Part shown: positions 16,559 through 25,069 of the stretch, one piece after another
How the letters are laid out: every line of letters begins with the position of its first letter
Position numbering within the stretch: position 1 is the stretch's first letter
NCBI RefSeq assembly: GCF_900167915.1
Contig: NZ_FUYM01000002.1
Location: 1 to 64,000 of the forward strand
Source of the DNA: Rhizorhabdus histidinilytica
GTDB taxonomy: Bacteria > Pseudomonadota > Alphaproteobacteria > Sphingomonadales > Sphingomonadaceae
Direction: 5' to 3'
DNA length: 64,000 nucleotides
Translations under genes and position numbers: made by a program
Notes under the pieces: generated by a model
What the model was told of the DNA's origin: nothing
The model's input: the letters and a program-made list of their open reading frames with translations, nothing else
Databases searched by the model: none

Positions 16559-17853
16559 CAGCGCCTCACCACGCCGAACGGCGCCCTGCTCTGTTCGAGA
16601 CCATCGGTGCCGACGATCATGTCGCCGATCGTCGGGTCGACCTCGTTGGTGGTACCGGGCAGCGGCGGGATCTGGCCGGGGTCCATCGGGCCGACCAGGC
16701 GCGGCGTCGCGACGATGATCAGCTCCTGGCTCTCGCGCTGGTTCTGCTGACGCTTGAACAGCGCGCCGAGCACCGGGAGATCGCCGAGGAAGGGCGTCTT
16801 CTCCTTGCTCACCACCGAATTGCTGTAGGTCAGGCCGGCGATCACGAAGCTCTGGCCGCTGCCGAGCTGCACGGTCGTCTCTGTCGAGCGGCGGCGCAGG
16901 CCGGGGACCATATAGCCCTGCAGCCGCACCCCGTTTGTATAGTCGAGCTCGCTGACCTCGGGGGCGATCTTCAGGACGATGCGGTCCTTGCTGAGCACGA
17001 AGGGTGTGACCTTCAGCCGGACGCCGAACTCCTTGTACTCGATGCCGATCCCGTTGCCGTTGCCGGTGTTCTGCGGAACGGGGATCGGCACCTCGCCGCC
17101 AGCCAGGAAGCTCGCTTGCTCGCCCGACCGGACCAGCAGGGTCGGCTGGGCGAGGAGCTGCGACAGGCCATTGCTCGACAGCGCGCTCAGCACCGCGGTG
17201 ATCCCGCGATTGGGCGCCGAGAGGAACAGGTTGAAGGCGTTCTGCAGCGGAGCGGTCGCCTCCAGCGACAGGCCGCTGGAGGTGCTGTTGAAGCTGTTCA
17301 GTGTCGCCGGCGAGACGATCGCGCCCTGAAGATCGCCGCTGAGCTTGGAGAAGTTGAAGCCCAGCGCGCGCAGTGTCGAAGAGGAAACGGCCGCGAACTG
17401 GACGTCGACGGCGACGACCTGCTCCCCGCTCACCGAGATCGCGTTGGCCGGGGTCCGGTCGGCGGAGGTCCGCTGGAGCGCGGTGCGCGCCGCCAGGCCG
17501 TCGACGGTACCGGATAGCGATCCGTCGTCCTCGTCGCTGCGCACCTCACCGGTCGCGCCGTCCGGCAGGCCGACCGAGATCGCCGTCCGGCCCATCAGCG
17601 ATCCGTCGGCGGCAAACACCGACAGCGTCGCGAAGCCGGTTCCGATCGCGGTGATGCCGAGCGAGCGGCGGCTCGGCGCCCGCACCGCGATGACGCCTTC
17701 GCGATCGACCTGGATGCGCGCGATCGGCTTGGGATAGTCGAGGACGCGCTTCACCTTGAGCTGGAGCGACAGACTGTCCTCGGCGGCGGTCGCGGAGGCT
17801 GGCCCGAGCAGGGCGACGGCGGCGACGAGCGCGGTTGAAAGAAGCCGGGTCAA
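16558..17853 (-). CDS. cpaC: CpaC/RcpA outer-membrane secretin
   Basis: A 431-aa secretin forming the outer-membrane pore of the Tad pilus. Signal peptide at 1-23. An N-terminal pilus-assembly domain with a BON-like segment (about 30-100) is followed by the secretin core (about 190-400), including G-E-V-P-I-P-V-P, V-R-L-K-V-T-P and the secretin signature region with F-V-I-A-G-L and P-F-L-G-D-L-P-V-L-G-A-L-F. It overlaps cpaB by 4 bp. Confidence 0.93.
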   Translation of the reverse strand: MTRLLSTALVAAVALLGPASATAAEDSLSLQLKVKRVLDYPKPIARIQVDREGVIAVRAPSRRSLGITAIGTGFATLSVFAADGSLMGRTAISVGLPDGATGEVRSDEDDGSLSGTVDGLAARTALQRTSADRTPANAISVSGEQVVAVDVQFAAVSSSTLRALGFNFSKLSGDLQGAIVSPATLNSFNSTSSGLSLEATAPLQNAFNLFLSAPNRGITAVLSALSSNGLSQLLAQPTLLVRSGEQASFLAGGEVPIPVPQNTGNGNGIGIEYKEFGVRLKVTPFVLSKDRIVLKIAPEVSELDYTNGVRLQGYMVPGLRRRSTETTVQLGSGQSFVIAGLTYSNSVVSKEKTPFLGDLPVLGALFKRQQNQRESQELIIVATPRLVGPMDPGQIPPLPGTTNEVDPTIGDMIVGTDGLEQSRAPFGVVRR

Positions 17854-18746
17854 TTGCTTGCGCTCCCGCCTGAGTAGATGATCTGGCGCTGGTCACCCAC
17901 GACCAGCTCGATTTGCTGGGCCTCCGGCCTGGGACGCCGCGCGGGGCGGGGGCGGGCGGCGGGCTTCGTCTGCGCCTGAGCCTGGGCCATCTGCGGCGCC
18001 TTCGCCGCGGGCTGACCGACCAGCTCGCGATCCGCCGGATTGCGGAGCGACAGGTAGATCGCCCCCCGCGCCTTGGCGAGCGACAGCGTCGAGACGTCCG
18101 CCGGCGTCAGCGCCAGCGTCACGTTGCGGGCCTGGGCCGGCTGCGATTCGAAGGCCGAGCCGCTTTTCTCCTCATTGGCCGGACCGCTGCCGATCACGAC
18201 CTGGCCGACGGCGAGCACCTCGACCATCTGCAACAGGGTCGCGGCCTGGCTGCTGCCCGAACCGCGCATTCCCGCGATCGCATCCGAGCCGGGATAGACG
18301 ACCTGGATGTCGACGCGGTCGCCGGGACGGACGAGGCCCGCCACTGCGATCTCGGATGTCGTGTCGATGCTGATCGCGCGCATTCCCACCGGCACGCGCA
18401 GCGCCAGCTTGTCCTCCGCGGCGATCGCGGTGCGCGGGATGGCCGCCCCGGCGGCGATCGGCCGCGTCGCGACCTTGCCGATGACCTCGGCCGGCGAGGC
18501 GGTGGCGGCCTGCAGCGCCTTGGGCGCAGGCCCGTTGCGGACGAGGTCCGGCGAGAGCGTCTCGCCGGTCTCGATCCTGCGGGCGGCGATCGCGAAGGCG
18601 GCTGGGGGGCTGCTGTCCACGATCGCCGCCACCGGAAGCGGGCGTGTGGGGGAGGGACGCCTGAGCTCCCGGAAGCCAAGGATGATGAACAACAGCGCGA
18701 ACAGCAGTCCAGCAACCACGGTGATCTTGGCCCTGGTCCCAACCAT
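17850..18746 (-). CDS. cpaB: CpaB/RcpC pilus assembly protein
   Basis: A 298-aa periplasmic protein with one N-terminal transmembrane helix (about 9-24), then an SAF/beta-clip domain (about 50-115: A-R-R-I-E-T-G-E-T-L through A-I-P-R-T-A-I) and a RcpC-type domain. The C-terminus is Pro/Ala/Arg-rich. I chose the ATG at 18746 because GGGGGG lies 10 bases before it; an in-frame TTG at 18791 and ATG at 18764 have no ribosome site. It is the first gene of the tad operon. Palindrome site 4 is 32-45 bp upstream of the chosen start. Confidence 0.88.
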   Translation of the reverse strand: MVGTRAKITVVAGLLFALLFIILGFRELRRPSPTRPLPVAAIVDSSPPAAFAIAARRIETGETLSPDLVRNGPAPKALQAATASPAEVIGKVATRPIAAGAAIPRTAIAAEDKLALRVPVGMRAISIDTTSEIAVAGLVRPGDRVDIQVVYPGSDAIAGMRGSGSSQAATLLQMVEVLAVGQVVIGSGPANEEKSGSAFESQPAQARNVTLALTPADVSTLSLAKARGAIYLSLRNPADRELVGQPAAKAPQMAQAQAQTKPAARPRPARRPRPEAQQIELVVGDQRQIIYSGGSASN

Positions 18747-18777
18747 CGGTACGCAACCCCCCATGTCCGATACGCAA

Positions 18778-18791
18778 TTGCGACTTCGCAA
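18778..18791. promoter_or_regulatory. Palindrome site 4: TTGCG-ACTT-CGCAA upstream of cpaB
   Basis: Perfect 5+5 palindrome inside the wider context CAATTGCG-N4-CGCAAAAC, which is shared with site 5. It lies directly upstream of the cpaB ribosome site, where a bound protein would block or modulate tad transcription. Confidence 0.55.
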
Positions 18792-19034
18792 AACGCGGTT
18801 TCCGGCCGTTTTCGGGCCGGCATCGGGTCTGGAGGAACAATATCGCCTTCAACCGGCCTTGGGTGGCTGAGAAGAAACCGGTCCGGTTTTAATTTTCTTG
18901 GTGAACGGCTTTCGAAGTGTGGGTGGAAAATGCGAGGAAGCCCGCAGCCGGAACATGCTTAACGCGGTTTCGAAACCGATCTGAATATAATTCTCTCCAA
19001 AAGGGATAGGACCGCTGTGGCTGCAATTGGGGCT

Positions 19035-19050
19035 TTAACTTAGATTTAAC
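19035..19050. promoter_or_regulatory. CtrA-type box TTAACTTAGATTTAAC
   Basis: Exact match to the TTAA-N7-TTAAC consensus for the alphaproteobacterial master regulator CtrA. It lies between the divergent tad operon and the kinase-like gene. In Caulobacter, CtrA drives pilA and is linked to cpa expression, so this location is biologically sensible; which of the two genes it controls is not settled by sequence. Confidence 0.6.
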
Positions 19051-19235
19051 TCAGCGCAGCGCACTGCGAATCACATGCGCGCGCGAGGGATGGGGACTCG
19101 CGGACGCCGATATCTTCTGCCCCCTCTGGTCGCGGCGAGTCGGATCGCGCTGGAAAAGGGGTGGGTTTGCGGATAGCATCCCGGCCGGGTGGCGCCGGCA
19201 GTCGCTCTCCCCATGATGAACGGCGGAGAGATTGC

Positions 19236-20390
19236 TTGCATCGACGGCCCGGTCTCCTCTTCTCCGTCGCGTTCGGGCTGGCGGCGCTCGTCATCGCCGC
19301 CAGGGGTGACGCCTCCCTTCCGTCGCACCTTCTGATCGCGGCCGCCGCGGGAGCGCTCATCGGGCTGGGAAGCCGGCTCTGGATGGTGTCGTTCGGCCTG
19401 GCGATGCTGGCCTGGGCCGCGACGCATCTCGCCGCGTCCGGCCCGGCATTGTGGCTCGCTTCGCTCAGCCTGATCCTGGCGGCGGTGCCCCGGTCGTTGG
19501 CTATATCGCGCCCGCCGATCCAGGCGCTGGCAGCGCTGCCGCTGCTAATCGCGATCGGGCTGCTGCCGACCGCGCAGGGCCTGACCGGCTGGGCCGCGTT
19601 GCTTCTCGCGCTCGCCTGCGTCGCGGCGACGCTCTATGGCGCCTGCCTGATCGCCGCCGTGATCGTGGAGGGCGGCGGGCCCGCGACGCTGCCGATAAGG
19701 TCCGATCGCGTCGGGGCGATCGCCCGCCACTTCCTGCTCGGGCGGATCGCGCCGGGCCTGTCACATGATCTTGGCCAGTCGCTGAACGTCATCATCATGG
19801 CGAACAGCAACATCGCCTATATCGTCGACCAGCTCGATCTGTCGGCCGAGGAACGCTCCCAGCTCACCGCCCGGATCGCCCGGATCGGCACCCATTCGGA
19901 CATGGCGGCGGGCATGCTCGGCCTGCTCCGCTGGTTCGGCCGGGACGATGCGCGCGACAAGGGGCCGATGACGGTGGGCAGCGCGCTCGAACGCGCGATC
20001 GCGGCGGTGCGGCCGCAGGCCCGCGCCGCGCGCATGGCGATCGAGCTGCGCGGCGATGCGCTCGATTTTCCGGCGGCGGCGCGGCAGGGCGCGATCGAGA
20101 TGATCGGTGTCGCCACCCTCCTCGACGTGCTGGCGACGACCGGCGAGGAGGATGGCGGCGCGTCCGCCGGACGCATCGTCCTCGACGCCTCGCACGACGG
20201 CGGCGAGGTGGCGGTCCGCCTGCTCTGCGAACGGATGCCGCCCGAGGCGATGCGGCGCTCGCCCGTCGATCAGGTCACCCTCGACCTGGCCAGCGACTTC
20301 GCCGGCCAGTGCGGCGGCGAGGTCCGTCAGGTCCGTCGCCGCAACGATCCGGTCCAGATGGTGATCCGGCTGAAGCTCGCCGCGATCTGA
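19236..20390 (+). CDS. Membrane histidine-kinase-like protein with degenerate catalytic domain
   Basis: About 384 aa. The first 165 residues carry about six hydrophobic segments. A DHp-like phospho-acceptor helix follows with S-H-D-L-G-Q-S-L-N-V-I (His near residue 175), resembling the H-E-L-x-Q-P-L kinase family. The C-terminal 130 residues should be the ATPase domain, but clear N, G1 (DxGxG) and G2 boxes are missing, so it may be a phosphotransferase, a pseudokinase or a highly diverged enzyme. I prefer the TTG at 19236, which has GGAGAG five bases before it; an in-frame GTG at 19161 gives 25 more residues. It is divergent from the tad operon. Confidence 0.65.
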   Translation: MHRRPGLLFSVAFGLAALVIAARGDASLPSHLLIAAAAGALIGLGSRLWMVSFGLAMLAWAATHLAASGPALWLASLSLILAAVPRSLAISRPPIQALAALPLLIAIGLLPTAQGLTGWAALLLALACVAATLYGACLIAAVIVEGGGPATLPIRSDRVGAIARHFLLGRIAPGLSHDLGQSLNVIIMANSNIAYIVDQLDLSAEERSQLTARIARIGTHSDMAAGMLGLLRWFGRDDARDKGPMTVGSALERAIAAVRPQARAARMAIELRGDALDFPAAARQGAIEMIGVATLLDVLATTGEEDGGASAGRIVLDASHDGGEVAVRLLCERMPPEAMRRSPVDQVTLDLASDFAGQCGGEVRQVRRRNDPVQMVIRLKLAAI

Positions 20391-20718
20391 ACAGCGAGCA
20401 TTTAATTCGGTGCGCCCGTCTCCTGAGAGTCTGACGCAAAAGTCCCCGCTCGCCCTGAGGAAGCATTGAGCCTAGTCGAAATGCTGTCTCGAAGGGGCGT
20501 TCGAGGCTGGAATGTCCTTCAATATGGGCCTTCGCCAAAGCTCAGTCCCTCCTCAGGATGAGCGGTAAGGCACTTTCCGGTCAGCCTCTCAGGATGGGCG
20601 GGCCAGATTAAAGCGCGATGCTCCAAGTCCTCGGTCGACAGGAAAATTGGATGGGCTATCGCCTTACCCGACCGGCGATGCTTTAATCGCCACCGCAGGT
20701 GGGCAGGGACGTTCCTTC
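20391..20718. other. Intergenic region carrying a dispersed repeat
   Basis: About 330 bp with no gene. Most of it is copy A of a dispersed palindromic repeat (20446-20565) and its relic extension with CAGATTAAA and ATGCTC, followed by the leader of the RAM-domain gene. Confidence 0.6.
20446..20565. repeat. Dispersed ~115-bp palindromic repeat, copy A
   Basis: Begins CCGCTCGCCCTGAGGA and ends TCCTCAGGATGAGCGG, so the ends are inverted repeats; the inside shares the TAGTCGAAATG, CGAAGG and GGGCCTTCGCCAA blocks with copy B at 27858 and partly with copy C at 38742. Like the others it lies just after a gene's stop codon. Confidence 0.75.
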
Positions 20719-21000
20719 ATGATGCAGCGCTTCTTCGTTTTCGTCCGGGCCGATCCCGGAAAGACGCATGACCTGGGCCTCGCCCTCGCGCAGAGCGGGA
20801 TCGAGCATATCCGCGACATCAGCTCGATCAGCGGCAAATGGGACCTGCTGCTGCGGGTCGAGATCGACAACCGGCGCGACATTTCGGAGGATGTGATCGC
20901 GAAGCTGTTCAAGCTGCCGCACATCCGCAAGACCAAGACGATCGTCGCCTACAAGGTCTACGACCCGGCCGACTATACGCTCGACGACGACTTCGGCTGA
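20719..21000 (+). CDS. Stand-alone Lrp/AsnC ligand-binding (RAM) domain protein
   Basis: A 93-aa protein comprising only the Lrp/AsnC effector domain (alpha/beta ferredoxin-like), with F-V-F-V-R-A-D-P-G-K, I-R-D-I-S-S-I-S-G-K-W-D-L-L-L-R-V-E and K-T-K-T-I-V-A-Y-K-V motifs. No DNA-binding helix-turn-helix is attached. Such single-domain proteins bind small ligands, commonly amino acids, and may form mixed oligomers with full Lrp proteins. Its last 28 bp overlap the end of the convergent LysR gene. Confidence 0.85.
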   Translation: MMQRFFVFVRADPGKTHDLGLALAQSGIEHIRDISSISGKWDLLLRVEIDNRRDISEDVIAKLFKLPHIRKTKTIVAYKVYDPADYTLDDDFG

Positions 21001-21938
21001 TCGCCGGCCTCGTCGGGATAGAGCTCGGCGGCGGTGGCGCGCAGCTCGGCCGCCACGGCTTCGGCTGCGGGCGAGAGCAGCGTACCCTTGCGGCGCGAGA
21101 TGCCGATCGTCCCGACCGGGAACGCCGCCGCCGGCAGGATCGTGGTCAGCCCGTCGCGGTCAGGGCCATGGTCGATCACCGGCCTGGGCCAGACTCCGAG
21201 CATGTCACTGTCGAGAAGCAAGCGGTGGTTCGTCAGGAACGAGATCGATTCGATCGCTGCCGGCGGGGAATTCAATCCGGCGTCGTGGAACAGCGCCTCG
21301 AACTGCCGACGTAGCGTGGTTTCGGGCGGCGGCAATATCCAGTCGAAGCCGAGCAGTTCGTGCAGCGGCACGCCCGCGCGGCCGGCGAGCGGATGGCCTC
21401 GGCGGGAGACCACCGCGAAGGCATCCCTGAGCAACGGCTCCTGGTCGACGTCGTTGCGGTGCCGGATCTGCGACAGACGGCCAAGCACGAGGTCGAGCTC
21501 GCCCGACAGAAGGCGCGGCATCAGATGGTCGTTGGTGCCCTCTACGATGCGCAGGCTGATGTTGGGCCGGGTGCGGCGGAGCCGGAGCAGCGTCGTCGGG
21601 AGCAGGTGGCTCGACGCGGCGAGCAGCGTGCCCAAGGCCACCGTGCCGCTGGCGCCGGTCGACAGCGCCTGCAACGCCATCGACGTCTGGCCGAGCTGGG
21701 CGAGGATGACACGCGCGTGGCGGACGAACTCGCGGCCGAGCTCGGTTGGCTCGACGCCGCGGTTGCCGCGGAAGAACAGCGGTGCGTGCAGACTGTCCTC
21801 AAGGTCCTGAAGCAGCTTGCTCGCGGTCGGTTGCGACAGGCCGAGCGCACCGGCCGCGCGCAGGATGCTGCCATTCTCGGCAATCGCCACGGCGAGCTGG
21901 AAGTGCCGCAGCCTTGCCCATTGTTCGAACGACGCCAT
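20973..21938 (-). CDS. LysR-family regulator of the aminomuconate operon
   Basis: A 321-aa regulator: winged helix-turn-helix at residues about 8-67 (F-Q-L-A-V-A-I-A-E-N-G-S-I-L-R-A-A and L-S-Q-P-T-A-S-K-L-L-Q-D-L-E) and a periplasmic-binding-type effector domain (about 95-300). I place the start at the ATG at 21938, preceded by AGGA; an in-frame TTG 36 bp earlier lacks a ribosome site. It is divergent from the catabolic operon, sharing an 82-bp promoter region, so it most likely controls that operon in response to a pathway intermediate. Confidence 0.85.
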   Translation of the reverse strand: MASFEQWARLRHFQLAVAIAENGSILRAAGALGLSQPTASKLLQDLEDSLHAPLFFRGNRGVEPTELGREFVRHARVILAQLGQTSMALQALSTGASGTVALGTLLAASSHLLPTTLLRLRRTRPNISLRIVEGTNDHLMPRLLSGELDLVLGRLSQIRHRNDVDQEPLLRDAFAVVSRRGHPLAGRAGVPLHELLGFDWILPPPETTLRRQFEALFHDAGLNSPPAAIESISFLTNHRLLLDSDMLGVWPRPVIDHGPDRDGLTTILPAAAFPVGTIGISRRKGTLLSPAAEAVAAELRATAAELYPDEAGDQPKSSSSV

Positions 21939-22020
21939 GGCGTCCTGGTATCGGAAAATGGAATATCGCGGCAAGAATTATATCAATAGTCTGATTTCTG
22001 GCCGATCCTATAGTCGGGCC

Positions 22021-23511
22021 ATGGAGACGAGACTCAAGGCCATCCTCGGCACCCGGCCGCCGCGCAGCCTGTCCTGCTACGTCAACGGTGCCTGGCGTTC
22101 GGGCGTATCGCGTTTCGCCAAATATTCCCCGATCGACGGATCGCGGATCGCCGAGGTCGAGGAGGCGGGCGCCGCGCTCGTCGACGAGGCCGTCGCGGCG
22201 GCGCGAGCGGCCGCGCCGGGCTGGCGCGAGACGCCGCTGTCGACGCGCCGCCGGCTGCTGCACCGCATCGCCGACGAGATCGAGCGCCGCTTCGACGCGT
22301 TCGTCGAGGCCGAGATTCTCGACACCGGGCGGCCCGAGAGCCAGGCGCGCACCCTCGATATCCCGCGCGGCGCGGCCAATTTCCGCACCTTCGCCGATCT
22401 CGTCGGCGCGGACTCGGGCGAGTTCTTCGAGACCGAGACCCCCGACGGCGCCGGCGCGATCAACTATACGATCCGCAAGCCGCACGGCGTGGTGGCGATC
22501 GTCTCGCCTTGGAACCTGCCCTTCCTGCTGCTGACCTGGAAGATCGCGCCGGCGCTGGCGCTGGGCAATTGCGTAGTCGCAAAACCATCGGAGGAGACGC
22601 CCGCCACCGCGACGCTGCTGGCCGAGGTGATGCATGCGGTCGGCCTTCCCGAAGGCGTGTTCAACCTGGTCCATGGCCATGGGCCCGAGGCTACCGGCGA
22701 ATTCCTGACGCGCCATCCCGGCGTCGACGCGATCACCTTCACCGGCGAGACGCGGACCGGGGCGGCGATCATGCGCGCCGCCGCCGAGGGCGTGCGGCCG
22801 ATCTCGTTCGAGCTGGGCGGCAAGAATGCTGCGATCGTGTTCGCCGACTGCGACCTCGAAAAGACGCTCGACGGCGTCGCGCGCTCGACCTTCCTCAACT
22901 GCGGGCAGGTCTGCCTGTGCACCGAGCGGGTCTATGTCGAGCGGCCGATCTTCGACCGGTTCGTGCAGGGCCTCAAGGAACGGGCCGAACGGCTGGCGTC
23001 GGGGATGCCCGACGATCCGGCGACCACGCTGGGGCCGCTGATCTCGCGCGAGCATCGCGACAAGGTGCTGTCCTATTATGCGCTGGCGCGCGACGAGGGG
23101 GCGATCGTCGTGACCGGCGGCGGGGTGCCGTCGCTGGGGGACGCGCTCGACGGCGGCTGCTGGGTCGAGCCGACGATCCTGACCGGCTTGCCGCAGACGG
23201 CCCGGCTGCTCCAGGAAGAGGTGTTCGGGCCGGTCGCCCATGTCGCCCCGTTCGACATCGAGGAGGAGGCGATCATGCTCGCCAACGACACGCGCTATGG
23301 ACTGGCGGCGGCGATCTGGACCGAGAATCTCTCGCGCGGGCATCGCGTCGCCCGCGCGATGGAAACGGGCATCGCCTGGGTCAACAGCTGGTTCCTGCGC
23401 GACCTGCGCACGCCGTTCGGCGGCGTCCGCCTGTCCGGCCTCGGCCGCGAAGGGGGCGCGCATTCGCTCGCCTTCTACGGCGAGCCGATGAACATCTGCG
23501 TGAAGCTGTGA
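22021..23511 (+). CDS. 2-aminomuconate / 2-hydroxymuconate semialdehyde dehydrogenase
   Basis: A 496-aa NAD-dependent aldehyde dehydrogenase. Catalytic Cys298 ([10 protein letters not shown]), general base Glu264 (F-E-L-G-G-K), Asn165 (P-W-N) and Lys188 (A-K-P-S-E) are all present. The [10 protein letters not shown] sequence is typical of the XylG/DmpC/AmnC group that oxidises the ring-cleavage semialdehyde. With ACMS decarboxylase and 2-aminomuconate deaminase in the same operon, the natural substrate is most likely 2-aminomuconate 6-semialdehyde. The start ATG at 22021 is chosen from homologous length; longer readings run into the LysR promoter. The codons for residues 184-190 are unusually AT-rich and contain palindrome site 5. 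Confidence 0.88.
   Translation: METRLKAILGTRPPRSLSCYVNGAWRSGVSRFAKYSPIDGSRIAEVEEAGAALVDEAVAAARAAAPGWRETPLSTRRRLLHRIADEIERRFDAFVEAEILDTGRPESQARTLDIPRGAANFRTFADLVGADSGEFFETETPDGAGAINYTIRKPHGVVAIVSPWNLPFLLLTWKIAPALALGNCVVAKPSEETPATATLLAEVMHAVGLPEGVFNLVHGHGPEATGEFLTRHPGVDAITFTGETRTGAAIMRAAAEGVRPISFELGGKNAAIVFADCDLEKTLDGVARSTFLNCGQVCLCTERVYVERPIFDRFVQGLKERAERLASGMPDDPATTLGPLISREHRDKVLSYYALARDEGAIVVTGGGVPSLGDALDGGCWVEPTILTGLPQTARLLQEEVFGPVAHVAPFDIEEEAIMLANDTRYGLAAAIWTENLSRGHRVARAMETGIAWVNSWFLRDLRTPFGGVRLSGLGREGGAHSLAFYGEPMNICVKL
22569..22582. promoter_or_regulatory. Palindrome site 5: TTGCG-TAGT-CGCAA inside the dehydrogenase gene
   Basis: Perfect 5+5 palindrome within CAATTGCG-N4-CGCAAAAC, matching site 4 outside the spacer. 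It lies inside the coding sequence, across the Asn-Cys-Val-Val-Ala-Lys codons, where the gene uses GTA, GCA, AAA, CCA against the local GC-rich habit. An intragenic site fits a chromosome-organising or partition-type role better than a simple promoter operator. Confidence 0.5.
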
Positions 23512-24299
23512 ACGCGCCCGTCGAACAGGTGGCCGCGCTGCTGCGCGACGCCGCGGCGAGCGGCCGCCCTTGCCCGCCGGTCCGGGACCGGATCGCCGAC
23601 GCCGATATCGCCACCGCTTATGCGATCCAGAAGCGCAACGTGGAGATCGCGACCGCCTCGGGCGGGCGGATCGTCGGCCGCAAGATCGGGCTGACCAGCC
23701 CGGCTGTGCAGAAGCAGCTCGGGGTCGACCAGCCCGATTTCGGAACGCTGCTCGCCGCCATGGCGATCCCCGACGGGGCCGAGATCCCGGCCGGCATGGT
23801 CCTCCAACCGCGCGTCGAGGCGGAGATCGCCTTCGTCCTCGACCGCGACGTCACGGAAACCGGGCTGACCGTCGCCGACATCGTCCGCTCGATCGCCTTC
23901 GCGCTGCCGGCGATCGAGGTGGTGGGAAGCCGCATCGCCGACTGGGACATCGGCATTCTCGACACGATCGCCGACAATGCGTCGGCCGGGGCGTTCGTGC
24001 TGGGCGGGTCGCCGCGCCCGCTGCGCGACCTCGACCTGCGCTGCTGCGGGATGCGGCTCGACCATCGCGGCGAGCCGGTCTCGACCGGGGCCGGCGCGGC
24101 CTGCCTCGGCAACCCGCTCAACGCCGTGCTGTGGCTGGCGGAGACGATGGCGCGGCAGGGCGAGGGGCTGCGCGCTGGCGATGTCGTGCTGTCGGGCGCG
24201 CTGGGCCCGATGGTCGCGGCGACGCCGGGCGAGGTCTATGAGGCACGGATATCCGGGCTCGGATCGGTCCGCGCCGTTTTCGGGGAGGCAAGGGCATGA
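23508..24299 (+). CDS. 2-oxopent-4-enoate hydratase (MhpD/XylJ/DmpE family)
   Basis: A 263-aa member of the fumarylacetoacetate-hydrolase-related hydratase/decarboxylase family. Motifs [24 protein letters not shown] and the [11 protein letters not shown] segment are those of 2-keto-4-pentenoate hydratases, with metal-binding Glu in E-A-E-I-A-F. It adds water to 2-oxopent-4-enoate to give 4-hydroxy-2-oxovalerate. GTG start overlaps the previous stop (GTGA). The aldolase and acetaldehyde dehydrogenase that would finish the route are not in the window. Confidence 0.86.
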   Translation: MNAPVEQVAALLRDAAASGRPCPPVRDRIADADIATAYAIQKRNVEIATASGGRIVGRKIGLTSPAVQKQLGVDQPDFGTLLAAMAIPDGAEIPAGMVLQPRVEAEIAFVLDRDVTETGLTVADIVRSIAFALPAIEVVGSRIADWDIGILDTIADNASAGAFVLGGSPRPLRDLDLRCCGMRLDHRGEPVSTGAGAACLGNPLNAVLWLAETMARQGEGLRAGDVVLSGALGPMVAATPGEVYEARISGLGSVRAVFGEARA

Positions 24300-25069
24300 C
24301 CGGCATCGACCGCGCGGCGCTGCTTGAACGAGCGAGGCTCGACCGGCAGGCGGTCCCCCAGTTCGATCCCGGCATCGACATCGACGAGGCCTATCGGGTG
24401 CAGACGCGGCTGGTGGAGCACCGGCTGGCCGGGGGCGACCGCGTGATCGGCATGAAGATGGGCTTCACCAGCCGGGCCAAGATGGCCCAGATGGGCGTCT
24501 CCGACATGATCTGGGGACGGCTGACCCGCGGCATGCAGGTCGACGACGGCGACCGGCTCGACGCCTCGCGCTTCATCCACCCGCGCGCCGAGCCCGAGAT
24601 CGCCTTCCTGCTGCACAAGCCGCTGGCCGGCCGGGTGACCGCGATCGAAGCGCTCAATGCGGTGGCGGCGGTCGCGCCGGCGATCGAGATCATCGACAGC
24701 CGCTTCCGCAGCTTCCGCTTCTCCCTGACCGACGTGGTCGCCGACAACTGCTCGAGCGCGGCCTATGTGATCGGGCCCTGGGCGTCGCCGTCGATCGACC
24801 TGTCCAACCTGGGGATGATCTTCAGCGTCGACGGGCGCCCGTGCCATTGCGCGTCGAGCGCGGCGCTGCTCGGCCATCCGGTGCGGTCGCTGGTCGCGGC
24901 GGCGCGGCTGGTCGAAAGCCATGGCGCGCTCGGCGGGGAGCTCGCCGCCGGGTCGGTCGTCCTCGCCGGGGCGGCGACGGCGGCGGTGGCGCTTGCCCCC
25001 GGCCAGGACATCTCGCTCGAAGTGGAACGGCTCGGCATGGTCTCGTTCAGCGTCGGGGGCGGGGCATGA
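24296..25069 (+). CDS. 4-oxalocrotonate (2-oxo-3-hexenedioate) decarboxylase
   Basis: A 257-aa paralogue of the preceding hydratase. It shows [22 protein letters not shown] and D-N-C-S-S-A-A-Y. The I-D-S-R-F version and W-G-R-L-T segment are typical of the XylI/DmpH/AmnE decarboxylases, which form a complex with the hydratase so the unstable enol is channelled. It overlaps the hydratase gene by 4 bp (ATGA), consistent with equimolar synthesis. Confidence 0.86.
   Translation: MTGIDRAALLERARLDRQAVPQFDPGIDIDEAYRVQTRLVEHRLAGGDRVIGMKMGFTSRAKMAQMGVSDMIWGRLTRGMQVDDGDRLDASRFIHPRAEPEIAFLLHKPLAGRVTAIEALNAVAAVAPAIEIIDSRFRSFRFSLTDVVADNCSSAAYVIGPWASPSIDLSNLGMIFSVDGRPCHCASSAALLGHPVRSLVAAARLVESHGALGGELAAGSVVLAGAATAAVALAPGQDISLEVERLGMVSFSVGGGA

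Larger units (their letters stand above)
18747..19235. other. Divergent control region of the tad operon and kinase-like gene
   Basis: About 490 bp without a gene. From left to right it holds palindrome site 4 (18778-18791), an AT-richer stretch (about 18880-19050), and a perfect CtrA-type box (19035-19050). A half-site TTTGCGGATA, as in palindrome site 3, is near 19165. Leftward cpaB and rightward kinase promoters should both be here. Confidence 0.65.
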
